The translations under genes were made by a program, and so were the position numbers. The notes beneath the pieces are model-generated. The model searched no databases, was not told the origin of the DNA, and saw only the letters and a program-made list of their open reading frames with translations. Positions 8,776 through 16,957 of a stretch of DNA of 64,000 bases are shown in pieces. The stretch comes from Azophilus sp026709365 (GTDB lineage Bacteria > Pseudomonadota > Gammaproteobacteria > Pseudomonadales > Azotimanducaceae). Where the stretch lies: NCBI GenBank assembly GCA_965200175.1, contig OZ241345.1, positions 3,658,001-3,722,000 on the forward strand. Direction: 5' to 3'. Numbering within the stretch: the stretch's first letter is position 1; each line of letters starts with the position of its first letter.

Positions 8776-8940
8776 GTGCGTCGAGACCCACCGGCATACG
8801 GTCAAGCGCAAGGCGGCCGGTGGGGTTTGGCGCTGGCCGTTGCGGGGTTCAGGGCGGATGCCAGCCTCCGCCCGCTTAACGCCGCACCCCTCCGCGGGGA
8901 GAGCGAAGGCGCGGTCGCAACGGCTGGCCCAGGAGCTTCC
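8776..8940 (+). pseudogene. Degenerate partial copy of the cca 3' end
   Basis: Bases 8830-8857 match cca bases 7728-7755 in 27 of 28 positions. The plus-strand frame reads LALAVAGFRADASLRPLNAA against LAVAGFKAGVNLDALDAA in Cca. Similarity fades on both sides and there is no intact frame. With the real cca end at 7910, the two copies flank the 7940-8737 gene. The exact limits of the fragment are approximate. Confidence 0.5.
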
Positions 8941-8944
8941 AGCC

Positions 8945-10903
8945 CTAAAGCCCGCCCGGCCCGCAGCGGTTGGCTAGGTAGTCCTCCAGATTCTCGAACA
9001 GGCTCATGTGGTGCGTGGGCCACCAAGGCAGGCTGTGCCACAAGTCGGGGATCTCGTTGTACTCGACCGTGGCGCCGGCTCGCCGCAGGGCTCGATAGAA
9101 CTTGCGCGATTGTTCCACAGGCACCCGCTGGTCCCGGTCGCCGTGGAAAAGGTAGATGGGGATGTTGGCGGACTTCACCTGGTCCAAGGGCGAAAGGCCG
9201 GCGACGGTGGGGTTTTGGTAGGCTCGGATGAAGGGGCTCTCGAAGGTGATCTTGTCGAAGGTTCTCAGTTCGGACAGGCCCGCTCCGGAAACGGCGCACT
9301 GAAAGGGCGAGTTCGGACGCACAGCCGCGGCCATGGCCGCGTAACCGCCGTAGGAGTAGCCGAAGATCGCGATGCGGTCCTCATGCGCAATGCCTTGCTC
9401 CACCAACCACGCAGCGCCGTCGTCCTTGTCATCCTGCATTTTCTGGCCCCACTCGCGGTCGCCGGCCCGCCACAGCTTTTGCCCGAAGCCCTCCGAGCCG
9501 CGGAAGTTGGGCTGCAGCACGGCATAGCCGCGGTTGGCCAGAAACTGCACCCACGAATCCCAACCCCAGTAGTCCCGCGCCCAAGGGCCGCCGTGGGGCA
9601 GCACCACTGCGGCATGGGGCGCCTCACCATAGCGGGGCAGGGTCAGGTAGGCCGGAACGGTCAACCCGTCCCGAGCGGCGTATTCCACATAGCGCATCTC
9701 GCTTAGCTTGCCGGGGTCGAGATTCGGGTAGGCGCGGCCCAAGGGCATCAGCTGCTTGCGGTTGCTGAGGAGATAGTAGCTGCCGGCCTCGCGGTCGCCG
9801 GTGGAGCGGATGACCTGCTGGTTCCAATCGTCGGAGTTGGAGACGAGCAGATGCGTCTGCCCGGCCGGCAGGACGCCTTCCACCATCTCCGCCCAGCGTT
9901 GCCATTGCGGATGCACCCACTCGCGCCGCACCCGGTCGTCGGCGTAAACGAAGCCAATGACCTCGCCATAGGAGTCCGGCAGCTGACTTTGCATGACGTC
10001 AAGCACCTCAAAGCCCGGTTCGCCAAAAATCGGCTCGCTGAGTTCGCGGGTTGCAAGGTCGTACTTGCGCAGCACGTTCTTGTCCCGGCCGGTGTTGTCC
10101 AGCATGTAGAGAGTCCGGCCGTCGCGGTCCTGGGCCACCGGCGTCAAGCCTTCCCGCTCCTTGGCGTAGAGGCTGTGATGGAGCTCCCACTTGCCCGTTT
10201 CCGGGTGCTGGTAGGAATAGCGGATGTGGGCCCCCCGCTCGCCGCCGCCCTCGAACTCCGTTTTGCCCATGACCTCACCGCGGAAGTTGGTGAAGGCGGC
10301 GGTTTTGGGCGATCCTCGATGAACGCGCCGGGTTCGGAAGCTGTTCAGGTCAAGCTCATACAGGTCCGTGACGAACTCCCTTGAAGTGACGCTGAGCAGC
10401 ACCTTGTCCGGTTGCAGCCGCAGGCCGTTTTCGATGCCAAAGCCGATGACGTCCTCCTTGTCGAACAGCCGCAGTTCGCGAACCACCTGGTTGTCCGGCC
10501 CAAGCGCATAGATGTAGATCAGGTTGCGAAACCAGCGGGTGGGCTTGCCGCCGGTTCGGTAATCGAACTTCTGTCGGCCAACGACCGCCAGCGCCTTGTT
10601 GCTGAGCCAAGTCACGGAAAGCGCCTTGGCATCCTTGGGCGCGAAGCGGCCTGACGGCTCGGCGTCGAGTTCGGCAGTGTTCCACACCGTCACCTGCGCC
10701 GCCTCATTGACGTTGCGCAGCGTCAAAGCCACCAGGCGTTTGCCGTCCGGGCTGACATTGACGCTGTCAATCACCGGATCGTGGACCCAACCTTGCAGCG
10801 GGATCCAAACGTCCTCCTGGGTGACGGCCAGGGCCGTCCCCGGCATCAACGCCAGCGCCAAGGCCAGCAGCATGACACCGGGCGAGCGGGTTGCTAGGCT
10901 CAT
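8945..10903 (-). CDS. Exported S9-family prolyl oligopeptidase / acylaminoacyl-peptidase
   Basis: 652 residues. A signal peptide (MLLALALALMPGTALA) is followed by a beta-propeller-like region with repeats such as VNVSPDGKRLVAL, then an alpha/beta-hydrolase domain. The catalytic triad is visible as Ser517 (GYSYGGYAA), Asp591 (HGDRDQRVP) and His623 (DLWHSLPWW). Such enzymes cleave short peptides in the periplasm. The gene starts 4 bp after the TonB receptor stop on the same strand, so the pair probably imports and degrades peptides together. The substrate is not deducible. Confidence 0.88.
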   Translation of the reverse strand: MSLATRSPGVMLLALALALMPGTALAVTQEDVWIPLQGWVHDPVIDSVNVSPDGKRLVALTLRNVNEAAQVTVWNTAELDAEPSGRFAPKDAKALSVTWLSNKALAVVGRQKFDYRTGGKPTRWFRNLIYIYALGPDNQVVRELRLFDKEDVIGFGIENGLRLQPDKVLLSVTSREFVTDLYELDLNSFRTRRVHRGSPKTAAFTNFRGEVMGKTEFEGGGERGAHIRYSYQHPETGKWELHHSLYAKEREGLTPVAQDRDGRTLYMLDNTGRDKNVLRKYDLATRELSEPIFGEPGFEVLDVMQSQLPDSYGEVIGFVYADDRVRREWVHPQWQRWAEMVEGVLPAGQTHLLVSNSDDWNQQVIRSTGDREAGSYYLLSNRKQLMPLGRAYPNLDPGKLSEMRYVEYAARDGLTVPAYLTLPRYGEAPHAAVVLPHGGPWARDYWGWDSWVQFLANRGYAVLQPNFRGSEGFGQKLWRAGDREWGQKMQDDKDDGAAWLVEQGIAHEDRIAIFGYSYGGYAAMAAAVRPNSPFQCAVSGAGLSELRTFDKITFESPFIRAYQNPTVAGLSPLDQVKSANIPIYLFHGDRDQRVPVEQSRKFYRALRRAGATVEYNEIPDLWHSLPWWPTHHMSLFENLEDYLANRCGPGGL

Positions 10904-10906
10904 GGA

Positions 10907-13900
10907 TCAGAACCCCTTCGATATCTGCAGCACGAAAGTGCGTCCGAGCAGATCATAGCCCGCGCCGGGTATCGTGTTGAAGACTCGGCTGGCGGAATTG
11001 GAGCCTTGGCCGTCGGAGACGATGGGCGGGTCGGAGTCGAACAGGTTGCGCACGGTGGCGATGACCTGCCAATCGTTGGGGCTGGTGTAGCGGGCCGACA
11101 GGGTGTGGTAATCCTTGGACGGCGTTCTGCGAATGCGGTCCACGTTGGTCGTGTCGGGGTCGAATTGGCGCTCCTCCCGGGTGTGGCCGAGGTAGCCCAC
11201 GCTGTAGAGGAAGCGCCAGTCGCGCCAGTCCACGTAGATGTCGAGCTCGGCCGACCACTCGGGGAGGCCCCAGCGGCCAGCCAGTTCGTACTCCTCCCCA
11301 AGCAACTCCAGGTACTGCTCCTTGAGGTGCGTTGCCGAAAGGTCCACCGCCAAGTCGAAACGGGAGAAGGACCGCTCGTAGAGGATGTCCACATCGACGC
11401 CCCTGCTGCGCTGCACGCCGATGTTCAGCAGGGATGCGTCCACGTCGGTCAAAAAGCCTTCCGCGTTGCGCGGCGCGATGCGGTTGCAGAACGGGTTGCT
11501 GAGGCCGGCGGAGTCGAGGCACTGGAAGAGCACATAGTTCACCCCGGGGCTTGCGACGGTGTTCTTGAGCTCGATTTCGAAGAAGTTCAACGCCAAGGAG
11601 GCGCCCAGCCGTTCCGGTGACAGGACCAAGCCCGCCGTCCAGGAATCCGAGGTCTCCGCCATGAGGTTCGGATTGCCGCCGGTGACGGAGCGCACGCCGG
11701 GACCGCCTTCGCTGCCGTGGTCCGGCGGCAGGCCCAAGCTTGCGCAATTGTCGTAAATGGGGTCGCCGGGATCGTAGTCCTCGCTATATTGGACGCAGGG
11801 ATCGACCAAGTAGCTCAGGAATCCGGTCTCGTTGCCCAGGAACTGCTCGAACAGGTCCGGCGCGCGGAACGACGTGCCGTAGGTCCCCCTCACCCGCAGC
11901 AAGGGGTTCAACTGCCAACTGAGCTGCACCCGCTCCGTCCAGTCGTCCCCGTAGGAGTTGTAGTCGGTGAAGCGGCTGGACAGATTGAGCAGAACCTCTT
12001 CGGCCCAAGGGGTGTTGGGCGGCAGCAGCGGCAACTCCAGCTCGACGAACATCTCCCGCACCGTGTCCTTGCCGGCGGTGATCAGGGCTGAGCTCGAACC
12101 CCAGACGTTGTCGTTCTGCGACTCCGGGTCGGGCTCATCGTCGATCTCCTCGCGGCGCACCTCGCCGCCGACCACCAAGCTCACCGCTTCATCGCCCCAA
12201 ACCGAGAACAGCGTCCCGGTGACGTAGCCGGAGGCCTGCCAGCCCTTGTAGATGGTCTCGCCCCGGGTGACCTTGGAGATGTAGGCGACGTAATCCGCCG
12301 GCAAGGTGCCCTCAAGCAAGGCCTCGCCGGTGAACAGGTTGGCGGCGACGCAGCCGGGGTAGCGGTCCAATTGCCGGCAAACCAGGTTGCCGTTGTCATC
12401 CAAGGTGGCATCCAGTGACGCAACGACTCGGTCATCGAGCCAGTTTTCCGACTCATAGCTGCCCTTCGAGTAGCTGTAGCCCAAGTGGCCGTTGAAGGAC
12501 CAGTTGCTGAAAAGCTCCCCCTCGACCCCCCCCAACAGGTTGTATCTCCAGATGTCCACATGCGTGTCCGGATCCTGGAGGCCATAGCTCATCAGCACCG
12601 GCGTAGCGGAGAAGCCCCGTCCCGCCAAGGCGGGCAGCGGCCCATAATCGCCGAAGGGATTGGTGGGATTGCTGGCGGGAACCGGTTCAAACAACTGCCG
12701 GTAGCCGCCGCTGGCGCGGGTGTCGCGCTGGTTGTAGTAGAACTCCAGGAAGGCGTTGGCGTCATTTTCAAAGAGCGTGAAATCCTTGTCCGCATAGGCG
12801 GTGACCGAGAAGCGGTCGGATTCCGAGTAAATCTGGGCGACGCGCGGACTGCGCGCGTCCCGATAAAACTCGCCTTGGTTGTCCAAAGGCCCAGCGGGCT
12901 CGCGCGTGAAGTACGGAATGCCCAAGGCGCCGTTCAACTGGGCGTCGAAGGTCGGCGTGGCGGGGTCAGCGCCCGGGCCGAGGCTGGGGTCGTAGCGCAC
13001 CCAGCCGAACGGCGAAACCGCAAAGCCGTAAACCGAGCCGAAGCAGAGCTCCTCGCCAGTGGCCGGGTCGCGGTTGTCGATGGTGCCGTCGCCGTCCTGG
13101 TCGGTCAATCTCGGGCGCCGATCGCAGGCCGCCCAGTCCCGCTGCGACTGCCGCAACGGCCGCTGCTTGGCGTAGTCGGCGGCAACATGGAACGACCAAT
13201 CGCTGCCAATTCGGCCCCAGACGGCATCAATGCCGTACTGGTCAGCTCCGGCGTCCTCGGGCAGGACTCCGGCAACATTGACCTGCAGGCCGTCCTGGCG
13301 AGTCTTGGTGATGACGTTGACCACCCCGGCCACCGCGTCGGCGCCATACACCGAGGAGGCACCGTCCTTGAGGATCTCAATGCGGGAAATGATCGAGGAC
13401 GGGATGGCGGTGAGGTCCACCGAGTTGGTTGAGCCGCGCACACCGGAGGAGCCCCAGCGTTTGCCGTTCACTAGGATCAGGGTGCGCTGGGCGCCCAAGC
13501 CGCGCAGCGACAGGGTGTTGGCGCCGGGGCCGCCGTCGGTCACGAACCCGGAAAAGGAATCGTCGATTTGCTGTCCGGAGGCGATGGTGGACGACTGCAG
13601 AATGTCCGTCGTATCGAGCAGACCCGCCAAGGCCGACCGCTCGCTGGTGATGACCGTTATCGGCGACGTGCTGCTGAAGGTGGTCCGGCGGATGCGGGAG
13701 CCGGTGACCACTATCTCCTCCAGTGGCTTGGCCTCCTCCACTGGCTCGGCCTCGTCGGCTGTCTCCTCTCTGACCTCGGCCGCCGAGGCCTGTTGGTCTG
13801 CGGGTTCGGATTCCGGCAACTGGCCCGGCTCAGCCGGCTGGGCCAGGGCGGCTTGCGCGCTCAGAACCCAAAACCCCAAAAGAACGGACACGCAAGCCAG

Positions 13901-13912
13901 ACGATGAATCAT
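10907..13912 (-). CDS. TonB-dependent outer-membrane receptor
   Basis: About 1001 residues. A signal peptide (MIHRLACVSVLLGFWVLSAQ) is followed by an acidic linker rich in Glu and Pro, then a TonB box-like segment LEEIVVTGSRIRR, a plug domain (LRGLGAQRTLILVNGKR, KDGASSVYGADAVAGVVN) and a 22-strand-type barrel ending in phenylalanine (TFVLQISKGF). This is the architecture of large RagA/oligopeptide- or glycan-type receptors. The ATG at 13912 has a good GGAGGT site and fits the signal peptide; the open frame upstream to 13999 is not coding. It is coupled to the S9 peptidase. Confidence 0.92.
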   Translation of the reverse strand: MIHRLACVSVLLGFWVLSAQAALAQPAEPGQLPESEPADQQASAAEVREETADEAEPVEEAKPLEEIVVTGSRIRRTTFSSTSPITVITSERSALAGLLDTTDILQSSTIASGQQIDDSFSGFVTDGGPGANTLSLRGLGAQRTLILVNGKRWGSSGVRGSTNSVDLTAIPSSIISRIEILKDGASSVYGADAVAGVVNVITKTRQDGLQVNVAGVLPEDAGADQYGIDAVWGRIGSDWSFHVAADYAKQRPLRQSQRDWAACDRRPRLTDQDGDGTIDNRDPATGEELCFGSVYGFAVSPFGWVRYDPSLGPGADPATPTFDAQLNGALGIPYFTREPAGPLDNQGEFYRDARSPRVAQIYSESDRFSVTAYADKDFTLFENDANAFLEFYYNQRDTRASGGYRQLFEPVPASNPTNPFGDYGPLPALAGRGFSATPVLMSYGLQDPDTHVDIWRYNLLGGVEGELFSNWSFNGHLGYSYSKGSYESENWLDDRVVASLDATLDDNGNLVCRQLDRYPGCVAANLFTGEALLEGTLPADYVAYISKVTRGETIYKGWQASGYVTGTLFSVWGDEAVSLVVGGEVRREEIDDEPDPESQNDNVWGSSSALITAGKDTVREMFVELELPLLPPNTPWAEEVLLNLSSRFTDYNSYGDDWTERVQLSWQLNPLLRVRGTYGTSFRAPDLFEQFLGNETGFLSYLVDPCVQYSEDYDPGDPIYDNCASLGLPPDHGSEGGPGVRSVTGGNPNLMAETSDSWTAGLVLSPERLGASLALNFFEIELKNTVASPGVNYVLFQCLDSAGLSNPFCNRIAPRNAEGFLTDVDASLLNIGVQRSRGVDVDILYERSFSRFDLAVDLSATHLKEQYLELLGEEYELAGRWGLPEWSAELDIYVDWRDWRFLYSVGYLGHTREERQFDPDTTNVDRIRRTPSKDYHTLSARYTSPNDWQVIATVRNLFDSDPPIVSDGQGSNSASRVFNTIPGAGYDLLGRTFVLQISKGF

Positions 13913-13959
13913 AGATGGCACCTCCCATGCCGCCCACGGATTGAAGGAAGATGACTGCC

Positions 13960-13983
13960 GCCAGCGAGTGAGCGGTCGCTGGC
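13960..13983. repeat. Inverted repeat upstream of the TonB receptor gene
   Basis: GCCAGCGA (13960-13967) pairs with TCGCTGGC (13976-13983) across an 8-base loop, about 50 bp upstream of the receptor start. There is no T-run, so it is not an intrinsic terminator. It could be an operator or chance. Confidence 0.3.
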
Positions 13984-14059
13984 CGCAAAGACTGGTCAAG
14001 TTAGCAACATTATTGCCTAAATGTTCTCCCGACCCAAATTTCCCGGTCTGGTCCGCACT

Positions 14060-15088
14060 TCAGTGAACGTTGTCGCGCAAAGTGGCCGGCAAAAGCTCGG
14101 TCATCGGCCAACGGGGTCTGGTGACGATGTGCAAAGGCGTTCGCTCGCCAGCGCTCAGGCGCTGACAGCCCGCATAAGCGATCATAGCGCCATTGTCGGT
14201 GCAAAGCGAAGGCTCGGCGTAATGCACCTCGGCATCGAGTTGCGCCTTGAGCCGTCGACGCAAGCGCCGGTTGGCGCTGACGCCGCCGGCCATGACCAGG
14301 TGTTGGCAACCGCAGGCCGCCAACGCCCGCCGGCATTTGATGACCAAGGTGTCCACTGCCGCCTCCTCAAAGGCTCGGGCGATGTCGGCCCGGTCTTGGC
14401 CGGTCAGCGGCTGGTGGGCGTTCACGGTGTTCAGGGCAAAGGTCTTTAGGCCGCTGAAGCTGAAGTCCAAGCCGGGGCGGTCGGTCATCGGGCGGGGAAA
14501 ACGGAAGCGCGCGGGATCCCCGTCCTCGGCGCAAGCGGCAACCGCCGGGCCGCCTGGGTAGCCGAGGCCAAGCATTTTGCCCACCTTGTCGAAAGCCTCG
14601 CCGACGGCATCGTCCAAGGACTCGCCAAGCATGTCGTAGGCCCCGATGCCCCCCACCTTCACCAGCTGGGTGTGGCCTCCGGACACCAGCAGGGCGACGA
14701 ACGGCAACGGCGGCTGGTCGGCCCCGATCAGCGGCGCGAGCAGATGCGCCTCCATGTGATGCACGCCGATGGCGGGCTTGTCCAAGCTCCAGGCCAAGGA
14801 GCGGCCAAAGGCAGCGCCCACCAGAAGTGCGCCCATGAGGCCCGGACCGGCGGCGTAGGCGACGCCATCGAGATCCGGCAATTGAACGCAGGCTTCGCCG
14901 AGCGCCTCCTGAACCAAGGGCGTGATCTTGCGAATGTGGTCCCTTGAAGCCAGTTCCGGCACCACGCCGCCGTAGGCGGCATGCAGGTCCGCCTGACTGT
15001 GCAGCAGGTTGGCGAGCAGGCCTCGACGGGAGTCCCACAGCGCCACGCCAGTCTCGTCGCAGGAGGTTTCGATGCCAAGCACTAACAT
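14060..15088 (-). CDS. tsaD: tRNA N6-adenosine threonylcarbamoyltransferase TsaD
   Basis: 342 residues. It transfers the threonylcarbamoyl group to A37 of ANN-decoding tRNAs. It starts MLVLGIETSCDETGVAL and contains the metal-binding HHMEAHL (His-x3-His, about residues 110-114), LVSGGHTQL and MAGGVSANRRLR. Its substrate-making partner TsaC is encoded at 30.2-30.8 kb in this window. The gene is divergent from rpsU, as in many gammaproteobacteria. Confidence 0.96.
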   Translation of the reverse strand: MLVLGIETSCDETGVALWDSRRGLLANLLHSQADLHAAYGGVVPELASRDHIRKITPLVQEALGEACVQLPDLDGVAYAAGPGLMGALLVGAAFGRSLAWSLDKPAIGVHHMEAHLLAPLIGADQPPLPFVALLVSGGHTQLVKVGGIGAYDMLGESLDDAVGEAFDKVGKMLGLGYPGGPAVAACAEDGDPARFRFPRPMTDRPGLDFSFSGLKTFALNTVNAHQPLTGQDRADIARAFEEAAVDTLVIKCRRALAACGCQHLVMAGGVSANRRLRRRLKAQLDAEVHYAEPSLCTDNGAMIAYAGCQRLSAGERTPLHIVTRPRWPMTELLPATLRDNVH

Positions 15089-15104
15089 CGGCCAGCCAAC
15101 CGGG

Positions 15105-15134
15105 TTTCAAACAGGTGCGATTTTCCCATACAAT
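15105..15134 (+). promoter_or_regulatory. Probable sigma-70 promoter of rpsU
   Basis: TACAAT at 15129-15134 is a good -10 element; TTTCAA at 15105-15110 is a weak -35 with an 18-base spacer. It lies 35 bp upstream of rpsU in the divergent tsaD-rpsU gap, where a promoter is expected. Confidence 0.45.
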
Positions 15135-15168
15135 CGCCGCCCTTTTTCGCCGAACAGGCCAACTCGAC

Positions 15169-15384
15169 ATGCCCCATGTCAAAATTCGGGAGAACGAACC
15201 CTTCGACATCGCCTTGCGACGCTTCAAGCGCTCCTGCGAAAAGGCCGGCATCCTCTCCGAGGTGCGCCGCCGGGAGTTTTATGAGAAGCCGACCTCCATG
15301 CGCAAGCGCAAGGCCGCCGCCGCCGTGAAGCGCCATCTGAAGAAGCTGCAGCGCGAGGCACGGCGGTTCGAAAAGACCCACTAA
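15169..15384 (+). CDS. rpsU: 30S ribosomal protein bS21
   Basis: 71 residues, the exact length of bS21. It begins MPHVKIRENEPFDIALRRFK and is followed by CEKAGILSEVRRREFYEKPT and a long basic tail. The protein helps 30S subunits engage mRNA. It heads a run rpsU-yqeY, a classical order upstream of dnaG and rpoD in other gammaproteobacteria; neither dnaG nor rpoD follows here. Confidence 0.97.
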   Translation: MPHVKIRENEPFDIALRRFKRSCEKAGILSEVRRREFYEKPTSMRKRKAAAAVKRHLKKLQREARRFEKTH

Positions 15385-15425
15385 CCCCAACCGCAACCCT
15401 TCGGGCAAAGCACCCGAGGCACACC

Positions 15426-15869
15426 ATGAGCGACCTAAAGGACCGCATTCAGACGGCCACCCGAACGGCCATGAAGGCCCGGGACAAGCGCCTAGTGGCG
15501 GCGCTGCGCTTGGTCAACGCCGAACTCAAGCGCCAGGAGGTGGACGGGCGCAAGGCGCTCGCGGATGCCGACGTGATCGCGGTGCTGACGCGCATGGTCA
15601 AGCAGCGCAATGACAGCCGCTCACAGTACGAGGCCGCGGGCCGCACCGACTTGGCCGAGCAGGAGGCCTTCGAGATCGACGTCGTGCGCTCGTTCATGCC
15701 CGCGCCCCTGACCGAGGCGGAGGTGGACGCGCTGATCGACGCCGCCATCGCCGCCACCGGCGCGGCCGGCCTGCGGGACATGGGCAAGGTGATGGGGCAG
15801 TTGAAGGGCGAAGTTGCCGGGCGGGCGGACATGGGCGCGGTCAGCGCCAAGGTGAAGGCCAAGCTCTAG
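15426..15869 (+). CDS. yqeY: GatB/YqeY domain protein
   Basis: 147 residues of the YqeY family, which resembles the tRNA-binding tail domain of GatB. The opening LKDRIQTATRTAMKARDK and the closing DMGKVMGQLKGEVAGRADMG are family hallmarks. The molecular role is not settled; a role in mischarged tRNA handling has been suggested. It lies 40 bp after rpsU and is probably cotranscribed with it. Confidence 0.93.
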   Translation: MSDLKDRIQTATRTAMKARDKRLVAALRLVNAELKRQEVDGRKALADADVIAVLTRMVKQRNDSRSQYEAAGRTDLAEQEAFEIDVVRSFMPAPLTEAEVDALIDAAIAATGAAGLRDMGKVMGQLKGEVAGRADMGAVSAKVKAKL

Positions 15870-15878
15870 GATTCGCCC

Positions 15879-16766
15879 ATGCCGAGAGTCGAACTGGACG
15901 GCGCTGAAATCGAGTACCGGGTGGCCGGCAGCGGCGCGCCCTTGGTGTTCTGCCACGAGTTTGCGGGCAGCATGGAAAGCTGGGAACCTCAGGTCAGCTT
16001 CCTGGCCCGCCGTTACCGCACCATCGCCTACAACGCCAAGGGCTATCCGCCCTCCTCCGTTCCTGACCGCTGGCAGGCCTACGCCTGGGACCGGCAAGTG
16101 GCGGTGCTGCTCGCGCTGCTGGACGCGCTGGAAATCGATCGCGCGCACCTTTGCGGCCTTTCGATGGGGGCCTACACCGCGCTTCAGTTCGCATTGGGCC
16201 ACCCCCAGCGATGCCGGGGCGTGGTGGCGGCGGGCGTCGGCACCGGCAGCGACAATCCGGCCGAATTTCTGAAGGAGACCGAGCGTTGGGCCGACCGGCT
16301 GGAGGCCCAAGGCATGGCAGCCATGGAGGGCCATTTGCTGGCAGCGCCTCGGGCGCGGTTCCGGGAGAAGGACCCAATCGGCTGGGAGCGGTTCGCCGCA
16401 CTCTTTCGCGCCCACTCCCCGAAAGGTTCGGCCAACACCCTGCGCGGCTTCCAAGCACGACGTCCCAGCCTCTATGCCCGCGAAGCGGAGCTGGCGAGGC
16501 TTGACGTGCCCGTGCTGGTGGTCTGCGGCGACGAGGACGATCCCTGCATCGCGCCATCCCTGTTCATTCGCCGCACCGTTCCCCGATCCGGCCTAGCCAT
16601 GCTGCCGCACACTGGCCACGCCTGCAATTTGGAGGAGCCAGCGGTATTCAACGCCTTGGTGGCCGATTTTCTGGCCCGAGTCGAGGCCGACAGGTGGGAG
16701 CCGCGGCCCCTCGCCGACGGCGGCGTCTGGGGGCGCCGGGGGACTTCTGGCAATGCGACATCATGA
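15879..16766 (+). CDS. Alpha/beta hydrolase
   Basis: 295 residues. It begins MPRVELDGAEIEYRVAGSGAPLVFCH, with the nucleophile elbow GLSMGAY (Ser about 95), an acidic residue in VVCGDEDDPC and the C-terminal histidine in LPHTGHACNLEEP. This fits single-domain esterase, lactonase or 3-oxoadipate enol-lactonase-like hydrolases acting in the cytoplasm. The substrate is unknown. The C-terminal 25 residues after DFLARVE look extraneous. The stop overlaps the next gene (ATGA). Confidence 0.82.
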   Translation: MPRVELDGAEIEYRVAGSGAPLVFCHEFAGSMESWEPQVSFLARRYRTIAYNAKGYPPSSVPDRWQAYAWDRQVAVLLALLDALEIDRAHLCGLSMGAYTALQFALGHPQRCRGVVAAGVGTGSDNPAEFLKETERWADRLEAQGMAAMEGHLLAAPRARFREKDPIGWERFAALFRAHSPKGSANTLRGFQARRPSLYAREAELARLDVPVLVVCGDEDDPCIAPSLFIRRTVPRSGLAMLPHTGHACNLEEPAVFNALVADFLARVEADRWEPRPLADGGVWGRRGTSGNATS

Positions 16767-16957
16767 AGGGCCGCAACCGGGATTCGAGCCCGCATTGGAA
16801 GTGGGGCCTGTTCTACCTAAACCCAAACGATCCCAAAATTTGGATCGAAATGCGCTACGGCATAGGCTGGACGCTCAACATGGCCCGGGCGGCGGCATGG
16901 GCGATCCTCGCGGCCATCCTGTTGGCTTGCTTGGCCCTGTTTCTGCTGATCACCTAG
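16763..16957 (+). CDS. Small DUF5808-type membrane protein
   Basis: 64 residues. The N-terminal half has W-GLFYLNPNDPKIWIEMRYG-GWTLN, the pattern I associate with DUF5808 (N-P-D-D/P then G-x-G-W-T-L-N-F). The C-terminal half is one membrane helix (AAAWAILAAILLACLALFLL). Function is unknown. It starts in an ATGA overlap with the hydrolase gene, and its TAG stop lies within the same four-base CTAG as the stop of polA on the other strand. Confidence 0.7.
   Translation: MKGRNRDSSPHWKWGLFYLNPNDPKIWIEMRYGIGWTLNMARAAAWAILAAILLACLALFLLIT

Noticed and set aside
13960..13983. Intrinsic terminator upstream of the TonB receptor gene
   Set aside because: The hairpin has no T-run on either strand and lies at the 5' side of the gene.
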